A stretch of DNA of 64,000 nucleotides, taken from the NCBI GenBank assembly GCA_966211795.1, contig CBIHNW010000015.1:62001-126000 (forward strand), given 5' to 3'. This stretch comes from 21-14-0-10-47-8 sp966211795 (GTDB lineage Bacteria > Bdellovibrionota > Bdellovibrionia > Bdellovibrionales > Bdellovibrionaceae). The notes beneath the pieces were generated by a model. It was not told the origin of the DNA. It worked only from the letters and a program-made list of their open reading frames with translations, and ran no database searches. Shown one piece after another: positions 45,670 through 54,796 of this stretch (positions are counted from its first letter, which is position 1; each line of letters starts with the position of its first letter). The translations under genes were made by a program, and so were the position numbers.

Positions 45670-46392
45670 ATGAATTTCATCAGTTCTGTAAAAAAGCCCA
45701 AAATACTTTGGGCTTTTTTATTTTTGACGTTCTCGTCACATATCGCTCAAGCCGATTTCTACAGTGAACAGGTCGAGCCGGTCAAAGCCCGTGCTTTTGA
45801 TCCCAGCTCGCAAAAGCTCTTGGCCGCGGGAGTGGCCTCACTCTTCTTGGCGCAAAGCCAGGATGGCAGCGCTCGCGATCAATGGAAGGATCACCAGACG
45901 ATGTCGGCCGCAACCGCAGACTATGGAGACAAGTTCGCCAAGTACGCGGTGGGACCCCTGATCGCCTTGGGGCAGCTTTACTGGGACTATGACAACGGCG
46001 TCGCGCACGCGCGGGCCTTGATCTACACCGGTGCGGTGACTCAGATTCTGAAAGAAAGCATTCAGCGAAGAAGACCGAATGGTTCCGACAATGTGTCGAT
46101 GCCATCCGGGCACACCTCGACGGCCTTTGCGACGGCCACGGCGTTGACGTACGCGTACGGGTGGAAAGCGGGTGTCATCCTGTATCCGGTCGCCACCTTC
46201 GTGGGCGTGTCGCGCATGGCGGATGATATGCACTGGCTCAGCGATACGGTGGCGGGCGCTTTCATCGGCGTGTGGATGGGGCGGGCGGCTTCGTATTCGT
46301 CAGCCCGTGAAGCGGCAAGGGCTTCGCACGTGCAATGGATGCCGATCGTGCAGACACGGTATCAGGGTTTGAATTTGCAAATGGAATTCTGA
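45670..46392 (+). CDS. PAP2-family phosphatase, exported
   Basis: A 240-residue PAP2 acid-phosphatase-fold protein with a signal peptide (ILWAFLFLTFSSHIAQA). The three signatures are KESIQRRRP, PSGHTSTAFATA and SRMADDMHWLSDTVAGA, giving the catalytic His pair and Arg. It hydrolyses phosphate esters, often of lipids (undecaprenyl pyrophosphate or phosphatidic acid), in the periplasm. The ATG at 45670 sits just before a strong terminator-like hairpin that lies inside the signal-peptide codons (45691-45725). The same hairpin could end the upstream transcript. Confidence 0.9.
   Translation: MNFISSVKKPKILWAFLFLTFSSHIAQADFYSEQVEPVKARAFDPSSQKLLAAGVASLFLAQSQDGSARDQWKDHQTMSAATADYGDKFAKYAVGPLIALGQLYWDYDNGVAHARALIYTGAVTQILKESIQRRRPNGSDNVSMPSGHTSTAFATATALTYAYGWKAGVILYPVATFVGVSRMADDMHWLSDTVAGAFIGVWMGRAASYSSAREAARASHVQWMPIVQTRYQGLNLQMEF
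45691..45725 (+). terminator. Perfect terminator hairpin inside the PAP2 signal-peptide codons
   Basis: AAAAAGCCCAAA-ATAC-TTTGGGCTTTTT: a 12-bp perfect stem with a 4-nt loop, then TATTTTTG. It starts 30 bp after the stop of the acidic protein gene and lies at codons 8-18 of the PAP2 gene. By form it is a strong intrinsic terminator. Confidence 0.85.
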
Positions 46393-46624
46393 TTTGAATC
46401 AAACTGAGACACTTCGGTCCAGGTCCAGCGTCTCAGCACCTCTTATATTGATTCCCGCTTTGAGATAAAAATATTTTCCGCTTGGCCCTTCATTCTCACA
46501 ATGAATCGCCGATAGGTACAAAGTGAGTCAAATCATGGACCGCGTTTGAGACATTGTGTCTTCGATGGGGACCGCGGATGAGACTGAAAATTTCGGGATG
46601 AAATTACAATAGGGAGGTATCACT

Positions 46625-47065
46625 ATGGCACGTACAATGGTCTTCATCGTATCTGACGATGCAGAGACAGCCGAAAAAGCGAAGACAGCGTTGGCTCCGT
46701 TCGGAGTCACAATCAACACTTATGGACCGGGACAATGGAAAGAAGGGTTGGACAACTCTTACTTCCGTTCGCAATTGGCTGTTGGTTTACCATCACTTGT
46801 GACCGGCACAAGTCCTTTGGAAAACCGGGGCAACGTGCTTCCGTTTCCGGGCGTCACCGCGACTGCAGGCGGCACCGTGGATGCGAGCAAAGTGGCAACG
46901 ATGAATGAGCTGGAGAGCAAGGCGATTGAAAATGCCATTTTGCAATTCCGCGGAAACCTGACCGAAGCGGCAAAAGCTTTGGGCATTGGTCGCGCGACTT
47001 TGTACCGCAAAGTGAAGCAATACCAAATCGATCCTTCCGTTGCTCGCAAGAAGCGCGCGGCTTAA
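46625..47065 (+). CDS. Fis-type DNA-binding regulator with receiver-like N-terminus
   Basis: A 146-residue protein. The last ~45 residues are a Fis/NtrC C-terminal helix-turn-helix (AIENAILQFRGNLTEAAKAL, then GIGRATLYRKVKQYQI). The N-terminus (MVFIVSDDAETAEKAKTALA) looks like the first strand and helix of a receiver domain, but the domain is cut short and has no phospho-acceptor Asp. A Val/Gly/Pro linker joins the parts. AGGGAGG lies before the ATG. It is monocistronic with a terminator at 47111. Confidence 0.88.
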   Translation: MARTMVFIVSDDAETAEKAKTALAPFGVTINTYGPGQWKEGLDNSYFRSQLAVGLPSLVTGTSPLENRGNVLPFPGVTATAGGTVDASKVATMNELESKAIENAILQFRGNLTEAAKALGIGRATLYRKVKQYQIDPSVARKKRAA

Positions 47066-47110
47066 TCGTCTTCGTCCGAAGCGATTTCAGAGTTATCATT
47101 AAGACTTTAG

Positions 47111-47137
47111 ACGGGCTGGACTTTTCCAGCCCGTTTC
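47111..47137 (+). terminator. Intrinsic terminator of the Fis-type gene
   Basis: ACGGGCTGGA-CTTT-TCCAGCCCGT: a perfect 10-bp stem followed by TTCATCTT, 45 bp past the stop. Confidence 0.85.
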
Positions 47138-47269
47138 ATCTTGAGACAATCAAAACATGTGAATTGGCTCTTTCCGACAGATGTCTAAAACATAGACCAT
47201 CAACTCTGTTAGAATGAAGTTTGATGCTGGCATTGTCTTCGCAATCTAAAATAGGGAATGAGGGACGGG

Positions 47270-47962
47270 ATGTTCAATATGAAAAATGTGATTTCATTTC
47301 CTGAGAACAAAAGTAGCAAAGCACGAAAATTGGAAAAACAGGGAGCGCAGCGCGCGGTTCTGTCATTTTCATTGGTGTCATTGATGATGGGCGCCTTGCT
47401 GTTGAATGATTCCATTGGCCGCTCGAATGCCGCCCGCTACGTGGTTTCCGACAACTCGTCCGCATCGGACATCCAAAATCTCAATCGCGCGATCGCCAGT
47501 GCCCACCCGATGAATCCGTTTCGTGATTTGGCGTGGGAGAAAAAGTTAGCGAAGCGCTTGGGCGAAGATTCGCTGGCGGAACGAACGCCGGCCGCGGTTG
47601 GAAAGAGTGCCAGTCCGCTTGAAAAATTGCGTCTCGGAACATTGGCCGGAAAATACCGCGTGATTGATCAAGAAAAAGATCACGCCACGAAGGTCCAGGA
47701 AATCACCTATTCGGATTCTGACGATTCCGATGATCATCCTGTCTTCTTGAAGCCCGAAGAGTTTTTGCAGGACTATGGTTCGTTGCTGGCGGTCGACTTC
47801 TCGACTTTCGATCAGACGCACCAACCGGCCCAATCGCAAGTTCACGAATATCGGCTATTCAATAGTGCCAAGCAGGTCGTTGGCACCGCGGCTTTCACGA
47901 TGAATGAAGAAGGTCGATTCTTATCCTTGAAGATTCGCTCGGCCGACGCCGCTCAGCCTTAA
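47270..47962 (+). CDS. Membrane-anchored protein of unknown function
   Basis: A protein of about 230 residues with one transmembrane segment at ~29-50 (AVLSFSLVSLMMGALLL) after a basic cytoplasmic tail, so most of it lies in the periplasm. The outer part has an acidic patch (YSDSDDSDDHP) and no known domain. GAGGGACGGG lies before several candidate ATGs (47258, 47270, 47279); the choice among them is not firm. It stands between the Fis-type and RDD genes. Confidence 0.65.
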   Translation: MFNMKNVISFPENKSSKARKLEKQGAQRAVLSFSLVSLMMGALLLNDSIGRSNAARYVVSDNSSASDIQNLNRAIASAHPMNPFRDLAWEKKLAKRLGEDSLAERTPAAVGKSASPLEKLRLGTLAGKYRVIDQEKDHATKVQEITYSDSDDSDDHPVFLKPEEFLQDYGSLLAVDFSTFDQTHQPAQSQVHEYRLFNSAKQVVGTAAFTMNEEGRFLSLKIRSADAAQP

Positions 47963-48033
47963 GTTTGGCGGAAGCAGAAACCAGCCCTCAAAGCAGTCAA
48001 TAGATCTCAAAGTTAGACCGATAAGCCATTATC

Positions 48034-49920
48034 ATGGTTTATCAAGATTTCAATCCTTCGACAGACGCCAATTCCCAAACGCCTCCCGGTTTTCGAATCG
48101 CTCCGGTGATCGACCGCTTTCTGGCGTTTGTTTTCGACATCGTGATCTTCACGCCGGTCTTCGGCTTCATCCTGGCAAACCTCTTTCGTAAGCTTGAGAT
48201 GATGTACTTCACTTCGCCGAACTCGGTCGAATTTTTGATCTTTCTAATGGTGCTGGTGGTCTTTTCTTTTTTCCTGTGCATTTTGTTTCAAACATTGTTT
48301 TTAATTTTGCTGGGAGCGACCCCTGGAAAATATTTTTTCAAAGTGCAGGTCGTCTCCATCCAGCCAGGTCAAAAACGCCTTCGCTTCTCGCAAGCCTGGT
48401 TGCGCAGCAGCCTGTGGTCGTTGCAGGTGTTGTGTTTTGGATTGCCATTTTTGGAAGTGGTCAGCGAAGCCATGCGCCGGCCGTTGCATGACCGGGCGGC
48501 GGGAACCATCGCGGTCACATTGAAGAAGCAAGGTGATGAAGGTCCGCACCAACTGGAAACCCAATTCGTGCGTCAGTTTTTGATGGTCATTTCTTTGTGC
48601 CTCTTTGTTTGGGGAATTTTCTTCGTTGGACATTTTTATAAATTGGCGACCAAAGGTGAATTCAAGAAAAATGAGCTGGAAAAAGATGAATATCTTTGCG
48701 CCACCGTCTCGCAAAGCCTGAGCGGGGAGCAGTCGCGCATCGACAAAGCGCTGGCGTTGTTTTTAGCGGATGAAATCAATGAAGACTGTTTGGCGGCGGA
48801 AGCCGATTTCGTGTTGTGGACACCGAACGAAAGCGAAAAGGCTTGGGCCTACCTCGCCAAAGGCATGCTGAAAAAATATGACACCGATGTCTTTGAAGCT
48901 TATCTGGATAAAGTTTGCGAGATCGATGAGGACGGGGAAGCCTGCCAAATCGCCAAGTTTCAAGCCGACGCAAATCTGCCGATTCCGCAGAACTCTGAAA
49001 CCGCCTCGATCTTAACGGTCATTCAAAATTTTGAAAAAGGTCGCTACAATCAGGCCGAGACGGGCTTTGCGAAACTGGCGCTGGAAAATGGATTTGAAAG
49101 TTTCGCGCAGGCCGGCCTGGTCAAATCCTTATGGGCCCAGAACAAATTGGAAAGATCCAAGGGTGCTTATCAAAACGTCGTGCACCAACTGAGCCGCAGC
49201 CACCAAATGGAATTGGCCGCTTGGGTCTGTCACGAAGAGCTAGATCGCAGTTGCTCCAGTGAAGCGATCGAGGCTTGCGAAGATTTAAAAACTTCTTTCA
49301 AGGCCGGTAAGTCTCCGGTGCAAGAATCTTTCATCGCGCTTGCGTTGATCCGGGAAAAAGAATGCCGCAAGACCGATTCGATTCAGTTTGTGCAATTTCA
49401 GGCCATCTTTCGCGAACGCAAAGATGTGTTTGATTACGTGCGTGCGATTTCGTCCGAGTCCGATCTGAATGCTGAACAGAAAAATCAAATCCTGGAAAAC
49501 TTGGCCTTTCGAAAAGAAGCGGTTCGTCCGGTCTATCTACGGCGACTGGCTTTGCAGCAATGGGTCGAGTCGGCCAAAACCGAAACTGATTTTCAAAAAG
49601 TGACCCAGTTTCTGAAAGATAAAAAAATTCAGGATCTCAGTTGGGTGAAAATTTATGAGCGTGCGATGAATGTCTTTGTGCGGATGCGGGCCGAAAAATC
49701 CATTCGCGAAATCGTGCAATTGCCATCTGAAGAGGTCATCGCGGCCCATCAGCTGAAACCGTTGCAGGTCAAAGGACATTACTTGGCGAAACAGTACGAT
49801 AAAGCGTGGAGCGAGCTGCAAACATTGCAATCAGCGTCGCGTGCGCCAGCCTCAAGCGACAGTTTGACTTTGGATTTCATTCGCCAAGCTCTTGGCAAAC
49901 AGAAGCAGGCGCAACCATGA
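48034..49920 (+). CDS. RDD-domain membrane protein fused to a long TPR-like region
   Basis: A 628-residue protein. Residues ~20-215 are an RDD domain with the two membrane helices and the R/D signature (APVIDRFLAFVFDIVIF, LLGATPGK, RPLHDRAAGT), followed by a third helix (LMVISLCLFVWGIFFVGHFY). Residues ~220-628 are alpha-helical with TPR-like pairs (KAWAYLAKGMLKKYDTDVFE, NQAETGFAKLALENGFESFA). RDD proteins can act as sodium/proton antiporters or membrane anchors; here it may hold a scaffold. It overlaps the rhomboid gene by 4 bp (ATGA at 49917-49920). Confidence 0.85.
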   Translation: MVYQDFNPSTDANSQTPPGFRIAPVIDRFLAFVFDIVIFTPVFGFILANLFRKLEMMYFTSPNSVEFLIFLMVLVVFSFFLCILFQTLFLILLGATPGKYFFKVQVVSIQPGQKRLRFSQAWLRSSLWSLQVLCFGLPFLEVVSEAMRRPLHDRAAGTIAVTLKKQGDEGPHQLETQFVRQFLMVISLCLFVWGIFFVGHFYKLATKGEFKKNELEKDEYLCATVSQSLSGEQSRIDKALALFLADEINEDCLAAEADFVLWTPNESEKAWAYLAKGMLKKYDTDVFEAYLDKVCEIDEDGEACQIAKFQADANLPIPQNSETASILTVIQNFEKGRYNQAETGFAKLALENGFESFAQAGLVKSLWAQNKLERSKGAYQNVVHQLSRSHQMELAAWVCHEELDRSCSSEAIEACEDLKTSFKAGKSPVQESFIALALIREKECRKTDSIQFVQFQAIFRERKDVFDYVRAISSESDLNAEQKNQILENLAFRKEAVRPVYLRRLALQQWVESAKTETDFQKVTQFLKDKKIQDLSWVKIYERAMNVFVRMRAEKSIREIVQLPSEEVIAAHQLKPLQVKGHYLAKQYDKAWSELQTLQSASRAPASSDSLTLDFIRQALGKQKQAQP

Positions 49921-50828
49921 TCGTTCCTTGGCTCAAAGGTTTTCTAAATTGGGAGAAGGCACCGGTCACCTGGATGTTTTTGGCTCTGAATTTCTTTGTT
50001 TTTCTTGCGACCTGGGAAGGTCGACGTCCGATGACGATTGATTTCGCCGATGCGGACAAGTTGGTGATGACGGGAAAATTATATCAGCAATTTCAAGAAC
50101 CAGGCCTGAAAGTCTTACCGCAGCTCTCGCGCAATCAGTGGATGTTGCAAGGGGGCATGGCCCTGAAGGATCCGGTTTTCATCGAAAACGCGGCCACCTT
50201 CCCATTTTTCGGCGACACTTTGGCAATTCAAGATTGGCGCGAGAATGTTCGCCAATATCGAAATCAAGTCGAAGAGAAGTGGACTTATATTTTTGGTCTG
50301 AAAACGCAGGGCGGGACCGCTTTGAATTGGGTGACCTATCAGTTCATGCACGCCAGTTGGATGCACTTGATTGGTAACATGCTGATGTTTTTGCTGTTTG
50401 GTGCAACCCTAGAGGCCACCATCGGCGGATTGGGAATGGGCCTGATTTACCTTTTCAGCGGAATCTCTGGCGCTTGGCTTTTCACTTTGCTCAGTCCGGC
50501 CAGTCTGGCTCCGATGATTGGCGCTAGCGGTGCGCTCAGTGGTGTCATGGCTTTCTACGCGGCTTATGAAAAGCGAAAGCGTGTTTCCTTTTTCTATTTT
50601 ATCTCACCAATGCCAGGATATTACGGTTGGATTTATCTTCCGACTTTGATCATCTTTCCGTTGTGTTTTCTCTCGGACATCGTGGGATATCTCAACACGC
50701 CGGTCGAAATCGGCGCGGGGATCGCTTATGCCGCTCACATGGGAGGCGCCTTGCTAGGCGCTCTGCTTGGCTTTAGCTTGCGGCACTTCCGTAAAAATAT
50801 TTGGGTGCAGTGGTTTGTTCAGCACTGA
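49917..50828 (+). CDS. Rhomboid family intramembrane serine protease
   Basis: A 303-residue membrane protein with an N-terminal helix, a ~100-residue insertion, and then the rhomboid core. The catalytic Ser is in MIGASGALSGVMAFY, the catalytic His in YAAHMGGALLGALLGF, and the oxyanion Asn in MHLIGNMLMFLLFG. It cleaves single-pass membrane proteins within the bilayer. Coupled translation with the RDD-TPR gene suggests the two work together, perhaps one as adaptor for the other; this is inference. It is convergent with putA, 24 bp away. Confidence 0.92.
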   Translation: MIVPWLKGFLNWEKAPVTWMFLALNFFVFLATWEGRRPMTIDFADADKLVMTGKLYQQFQEPGLKVLPQLSRNQWMLQGGMALKDPVFIENAATFPFFGDTLAIQDWRENVRQYRNQVEEKWTYIFGLKTQGGTALNWVTYQFMHASWMHLIGNMLMFLLFGATLEATIGGLGMGLIYLFSGISGAWLFTLLSPASLAPMIGASGALSGVMAFYAAYEKRKRVSFFYFISPMPGYYGWIYLPTLIIFPLCFLSDIVGYLNTPVEIGAGIAYAAHMGGALLGALLGFSLRHFRKNIWVQWFVQH

Positions 50829-50852
50829 TCGCACCTCCATTCCACTGCAATC

Positions 50853-53810
50853 TCACTCTTCCAGTTCCGCCGGGGCGAATCCGCGGCGCAAAGTGTTCTC
50901 GGTCACGCATCGGGGCTCCATGAATTGCTTCAGATAGTCTGGTCCGCCGGTCTTTGAGCCGATGCCGGACATCTTGAATCCACCAAATGGGTGACGATCC
51001 ACCATGGCGCCGGTGATGCCGCGGTTGATGTACAAGTTTCCGACTTCGAATTCCTCTTTCACTTTGGCGATATTTGCCGGGCTTCGCGAGAACAAGCCGC
51101 CGGTCAATGCGTATTCAGTGCCGTTGGCGATGTCCAGCGCGTGATCGAGATCTTTGGCTTTGATGATCGCAAGCACCGGTCCGAAGATTTCATTTTGCGC
51201 CAATGACGATTTTGGATCGACATTGGTGAAGATCGTCGGCGGAACAAAATAGCCACCAGCAGGAGCCGTTCCTTGATACAAAAGTTTGTTTGAAGCTTTC
51301 GCGTCCTCGATGGTGCGCAGAATGCGCTGGTAAGCTTCTTCATCGACCACGGGTCCCAGATAGCCCGCTGGATTTTCGGCAGAAGATTGCACGATGCTCT
51401 TTGTTGCTTCAAGCAGGCGCGCTTCGAATTTATCGAAAACTTCGTCCAGAACAATCACGCGCGAACAAGCCGAGCATTTTTGGCCCGAGAATCCAAAGGC
51501 CGAGTAGAGCACTCCGTCCACCGCTTCATCGAGATCGGCATCGTTATCGATGATCACGGCATTTTTTCCGCCCATTTCGATGATGCAACGTTTGAGTTCA
51601 ATTTGTCCCAGCTTGTGAGTGGCCGCATTTTTTAGAATGTGCAGGCCCACCGCTTTGGAACCGGTGAACGCAATCGTCGTGACCTGTGGGTGTTGCACCA
51701 GATATTCGCCAACCTCTTCGCCGTAACCCGGTAAGAAGTTGAAGACGCCTGGCGGGAATCCCGCTTCCTTCACCAGATCCATCAGACCAGCGGCCACAAT
51801 CGAAGATTGCTCCGCAGGTTTCATGATGACCGTGTTTCCGGTGACCGCGGCCGCAACCGCTTGGCCGGTCAGGATCGCCAAAGGAAAATTCCAAGGAGCG
51901 ATAACCAAAGCTACACCACGAGGTTTGTATTCGTACAAAGACAATTCGCCGGGGACATTTCCGACTTTCTGCGGTTTCGAAAGCTCGGTCATGTGGCGGG
52001 CATAGTAACGGCAGAAATCGATCGCTTCGGCCACATCCGCATCGGCTTCGGCCCAAGGTTTGCCGACTTCAAGGACCTGGGTGGCTGTCAGCTTGAAGCG
52101 ATCGCGCACCATTAGATCCGCAATTTTATCCACCAGACGGGCGCGCTCAGAAGCCGCCACTTTTTTCCAGGATTTGTAAGCGTTGTGGGCCGCTTGAAAA
52201 GCCTGTTCGGCTTCGGTCGTGCCGGCCATGCAAATTTGACCCAGAATCTGGGTGCTTTGCGAAGGATTGTTGCGCGCCAACGTTCGCGTCGTCGTGACGT
52301 CTTTCCCATTGATGTGCAATGGATACGTGCGACCCAAAGTTCGTTTGGCCTCTTCTAAGGCTTTCAAGATCGCGCGGCGATTTTCTTCGACCGCAAAATC
52401 TTTGTAAGGTTCGTTGTAAAAACGATTTTCAGTTTTCAGTTGCGGGCTTGTCACTTGAAGACCATCTTTCGGGTCTTTCAAAAGCACATCGGACGTCTGG
52501 CCTTCGGCGAATTTTCCACGCAACCAAGATTCATTCGACGTGTTTTCCAGCAGACGACGCACGAGATAGGCCATGCCCGGGATCAATTCTCCGACCGGAG
52601 CGTATTCGCGCACGCGGTAACCCATTTCGACCAAGGATTTTTTGATCGGATCGGCCATTCCGTAAAGCATCTGAATTTCAAAGCCATTCTGCGGAACATT
52701 GTATTTTTCAGCCGACGCGATCGCCGCCGCAATCGTGCGGACGTTGTGCGAGCCAAATGCCGCCCGGATGTATTTGTAATTTTGCAGCAGATAATCCGCG
52801 CAAACTTCATAATTCGCATCGGATTCTTTTTTGTTGGTGTAGACCGGAATGTCCCAACGACGCTGTTCGGATTCGATGGTCTCGTAATCCCAATAAGCGC
52901 CTTTGACCAGGCGAACCGTCAGCGGAGTGCCACGCTCTTGGCAAAACTTGGTCATGTCTTTGACGTCCGCGAAGGAATCGCGCAGGTAAGCCTGAATCAC
53001 GCAACCGAAATGGCGGTAGGCGCGAAACTGGGGCTCCATCATCAGCTCTTTGTAAACTTCCAAAGTCAGATGTTTCACCGAGTACTGTTCCATATCCAGA
53101 TTGATAAAGATTCCCTTGTCCATTCCGGCTTGCAGAATCGGGCGCAGACGATCTTTCAGTTTGGTCTTCGTTTCATCCCAAGCTTTGTCGTTGATCTGCG
53201 AATAAAGAGCGGTCAGTTTCACGCTGACATTCACCTTTGGGATCGGGCCGTCGGCGTCGCGATCGATCTGCGGAACTTCGTCCCACTTTTGCGCATCTTT
53301 AGCGAGCCAATCGATCAGCTCAAGACATTTGGATTGATACTCGAGCGCTTCTTTTTCCGACAGTGTCGCTTCACCCAAAATATCGGCGGTGAAAGTGATT
53401 TTATTTTTGCGGCCTTTTTTCAGAACCGGAAGCGCTTCATCCGGATTTTCGCCGGTGATAAACATCTTCGCCATTTGCGTGACGTTTTTGCGGATCGCGC
53501 CGGCCATCAAACCCGGTGCCAAAGATCCCAAGCCCAGACCGACATTGAACACGCTTGGCAGCTCTTGCCCATTTTCGGAGAAATATTCTTTCAGGTGACG
53601 AGCGACTTCGCCGCCCGAATTCAACGCGGGGAGAACGTCGACGAAACGAAACATCTGGGTCTTGAACTGTTCGTTCTTCATCGACCAATCCATGATCGAG
53701 CCGTACCAGAAATCTTTGCTGAACAAAGACACTTTGCTGGCGGATTCCATGCGACGGAAAATCTCTTCACCTTTGGCTTTGATTTGGGCTTGTCGATCCA
53801 GTTGATCCAT
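50853..53810 (-). CDS. putA: Bifunctional proline dehydrogenase / glutamate-semialdehyde dehydrogenase
   Basis: A 985-residue PutA that oxidises proline to glutamate in two steps. The N-terminal half is the FAD-dependent proline dehydrogenase barrel, with VKLTALYSQIN, NLDMEQY, VKGAYWDYE and GSHNVRTIAAA. The C-terminal half is the NAD-dependent aldehyde dehydrogenase, with APWNFPLAILTGQ, FTGSKAVG, IEMGGKNAVII and the catalytic Cys in FSGQKCSACSRV. There is no ribbon-helix-helix DNA-binding domain, so it is not a self-repressor of the E. coli type. The ATG at 53810 has AGGGGGA 7 bp upstream; the frame runs to 53837. Confidence 0.96.
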   Translation of the reverse strand: MDQLDRQAQIKAKGEEIFRRMESASKVSLFSKDFWYGSIMDWSMKNEQFKTQMFRFVDVLPALNSGGEVARHLKEYFSENGQELPSVFNVGLGLGSLAPGLMAGAIRKNVTQMAKMFITGENPDEALPVLKKGRKNKITFTADILGEATLSEKEALEYQSKCLELIDWLAKDAQKWDEVPQIDRDADGPIPKVNVSVKLTALYSQINDKAWDETKTKLKDRLRPILQAGMDKGIFINLDMEQYSVKHLTLEVYKELMMEPQFRAYRHFGCVIQAYLRDSFADVKDMTKFCQERGTPLTVRLVKGAYWDYETIESEQRRWDIPVYTNKKESDANYEVCADYLLQNYKYIRAAFGSHNVRTIAAAIASAEKYNVPQNGFEIQMLYGMADPIKKSLVEMGYRVREYAPVGELIPGMAYLVRRLLENTSNESWLRGKFAEGQTSDVLLKDPKDGLQVTSPQLKTENRFYNEPYKDFAVEENRRAILKALEEAKRTLGRTYPLHINGKDVTTTRTLARNNPSQSTQILGQICMAGTTEAEQAFQAAHNAYKSWKKVAASERARLVDKIADLMVRDRFKLTATQVLEVGKPWAEADADVAEAIDFCRYYARHMTELSKPQKVGNVPGELSLYEYKPRGVALVIAPWNFPLAILTGQAVAAAVTGNTVIMKPAEQSSIVAAGLMDLVKEAGFPPGVFNFLPGYGEEVGEYLVQHPQVTTIAFTGSKAVGLHILKNAATHKLGQIELKRCIIEMGGKNAVIIDNDADLDEAVDGVLYSAFGFSGQKCSACSRVIVLDEVFDKFEARLLEATKSIVQSSAENPAGYLGPVVDEEAYQRILRTIEDAKASNKLLYQGTAPAGGYFVPPTIFTNVDPKSSLAQNEIFGPVLAIIKAKDLDHALDIANGTEYALTGGLFSRSPANIAKVKEEFEVGNLYINRGITGAMVDRHPFGGFKMSGIGSKTGGPDYLKQFMEPRCVTENTLRRGFAPAELEE

Positions 53811-54178
53811 TAATAATCCCCCTGATTCACGCGACACAGAGGCCTGTGAACTGCTTCAGAATTTGAATGCGAAAAAAGTGATAGAGTTTTCGCTCGTTCC
53901 AGAGCGAAATTCAAGATGTTTTGGGGCAGGATTCTTCGCTCATTCCGCAGGCAGTTTCGCCACCGTCGAACCATGGTCTTGCACGAAAGTTCTCAGTTTT
54001 GAGGTTAGTTTCATTGTTCTCCATCCACGATGTTGGTCGTCGGCACGGAGCAATATTCAAGATTGGAGGCTTAACGTGCCATACCAAGGGTCAAGATCGT
54101 GGATGGAGCCCCTGGTTGGAGCGAGCCACCAAAGCTGCATCCATGTCAACCGTGCCAAAGAAGTCATCACGAGGAGGA
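53811..54178. other. Intergenic region upstream of putA with long imperfect hairpin
   Basis: 370 bp between putA and the FAH-family gene, both on the minus strand. At 54019-54108 the arms CTCCATCCACGAT / ATCGTGGATGGAG (13-bp perfect) enclose a second stem GGCACG / CGTGCC. The plus-strand open frames across this region have no family resemblance. The rest holds the putA promoter without a clear consensus. Confidence 0.6.
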
Positions 54179-54796
54179 TCAGGATTTTTCGACGGGGGCA
54201 GCTTCCTGCTTCACAAGCCAGGTATGAGTGATATGTCCTTCGATTTCCGCTTTGACGCGGTCACCTGCGCGGAGTGGTCCGACGCCAGCCGGAGTTCCAG
54301 TTAAAAGCAAATCGCCTGGGCAGACAGGAAAGTGCTCTTTGGCAAATTCGATGACCTGCTCGAAACCAAAAATCATCTGCGAGGTTCGGCCGTCTTGGCG
54401 AAGTTCGTCGTTCACCCAAAGACGCAAGCGAAGATCGCGGCACTCGTCCAATTTCTTAATCTGGAAAAACGCCGAAACCGCACAGGCATTGTGAAAAGAT
54501 TTGGCCAACGTCCAAGGATGCCCGGCTTTTTTGGCTTCGTTTTGCAGGTTTCGCTCGGTCAGATCCAAAGCCACCGCGCCCTCGAGAATTTGCATGTGGC
54601 TGCTGAATTTCAAAGCGAGCTCAACTTCGTGATGAACGTCGGTGACCCAATAAGGCAGAAGAATCTCGGTTGAATTTACGGTGGCCGAACTGCCAGCTTT
54701 TAAAAACATCAAAGGCTTGGCGGGAACGGCATTTCCCAATTCTTTGGCGTGGTCGGCGTAATTGCGCCCGATGGCCCAGATATTTCGAATCATCAT
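54179..54796 (-). CDS. Fumarylacetoacetate hydrolase family enzyme
   Basis: A 205-residue FAH-fold metal-dependent hydrolase or decarboxylase. The metal ligands are in VHHEVELALKF, and the loop SFHNACAVSAFF and the signature GDLLLTGTPAGVGPLRAGDR match the YcgM-like single-domain group (acylpyruvases, oxaloacetate decarboxylase-like). The start ATG at 54796 overlaps the stop of the SixA-like gene (ATGATG) and has GGAGG upstream. The exact substrate is unknown. Confidence 0.9.
   Translation of the reverse strand: MMIRNIWAIGRNYADHAKELGNAVPAKPLMFLKAGSSATVNSTEILLPYWVTDVHHEVELALKFSSHMQILEGAVALDLTERNLQNEAKKAGHPWTLAKSFHNACAVSAFFQIKKLDECRDLRLRLWVNDELRQDGRTSQMIFGFEQVIEFAKEHFPVCPGDLLLTGTPAGVGPLRAGDRVKAEIEGHITHTWLVKQEAAPVEKS

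Noticed and set aside
52440..53813. 457-codon open frame on the plus strand opposite putA
   Set aside because: It lies antisense to a clearly real PutA domain, has no recognisable family, and long antisense frames are common opposite such codon-biased genes.
53863..54304. Two overlapping plus-strand frames in the putA upstream gap
   Set aside because: They cross the inverted repeat and the FAH gene antisense and have no recognisable domain.
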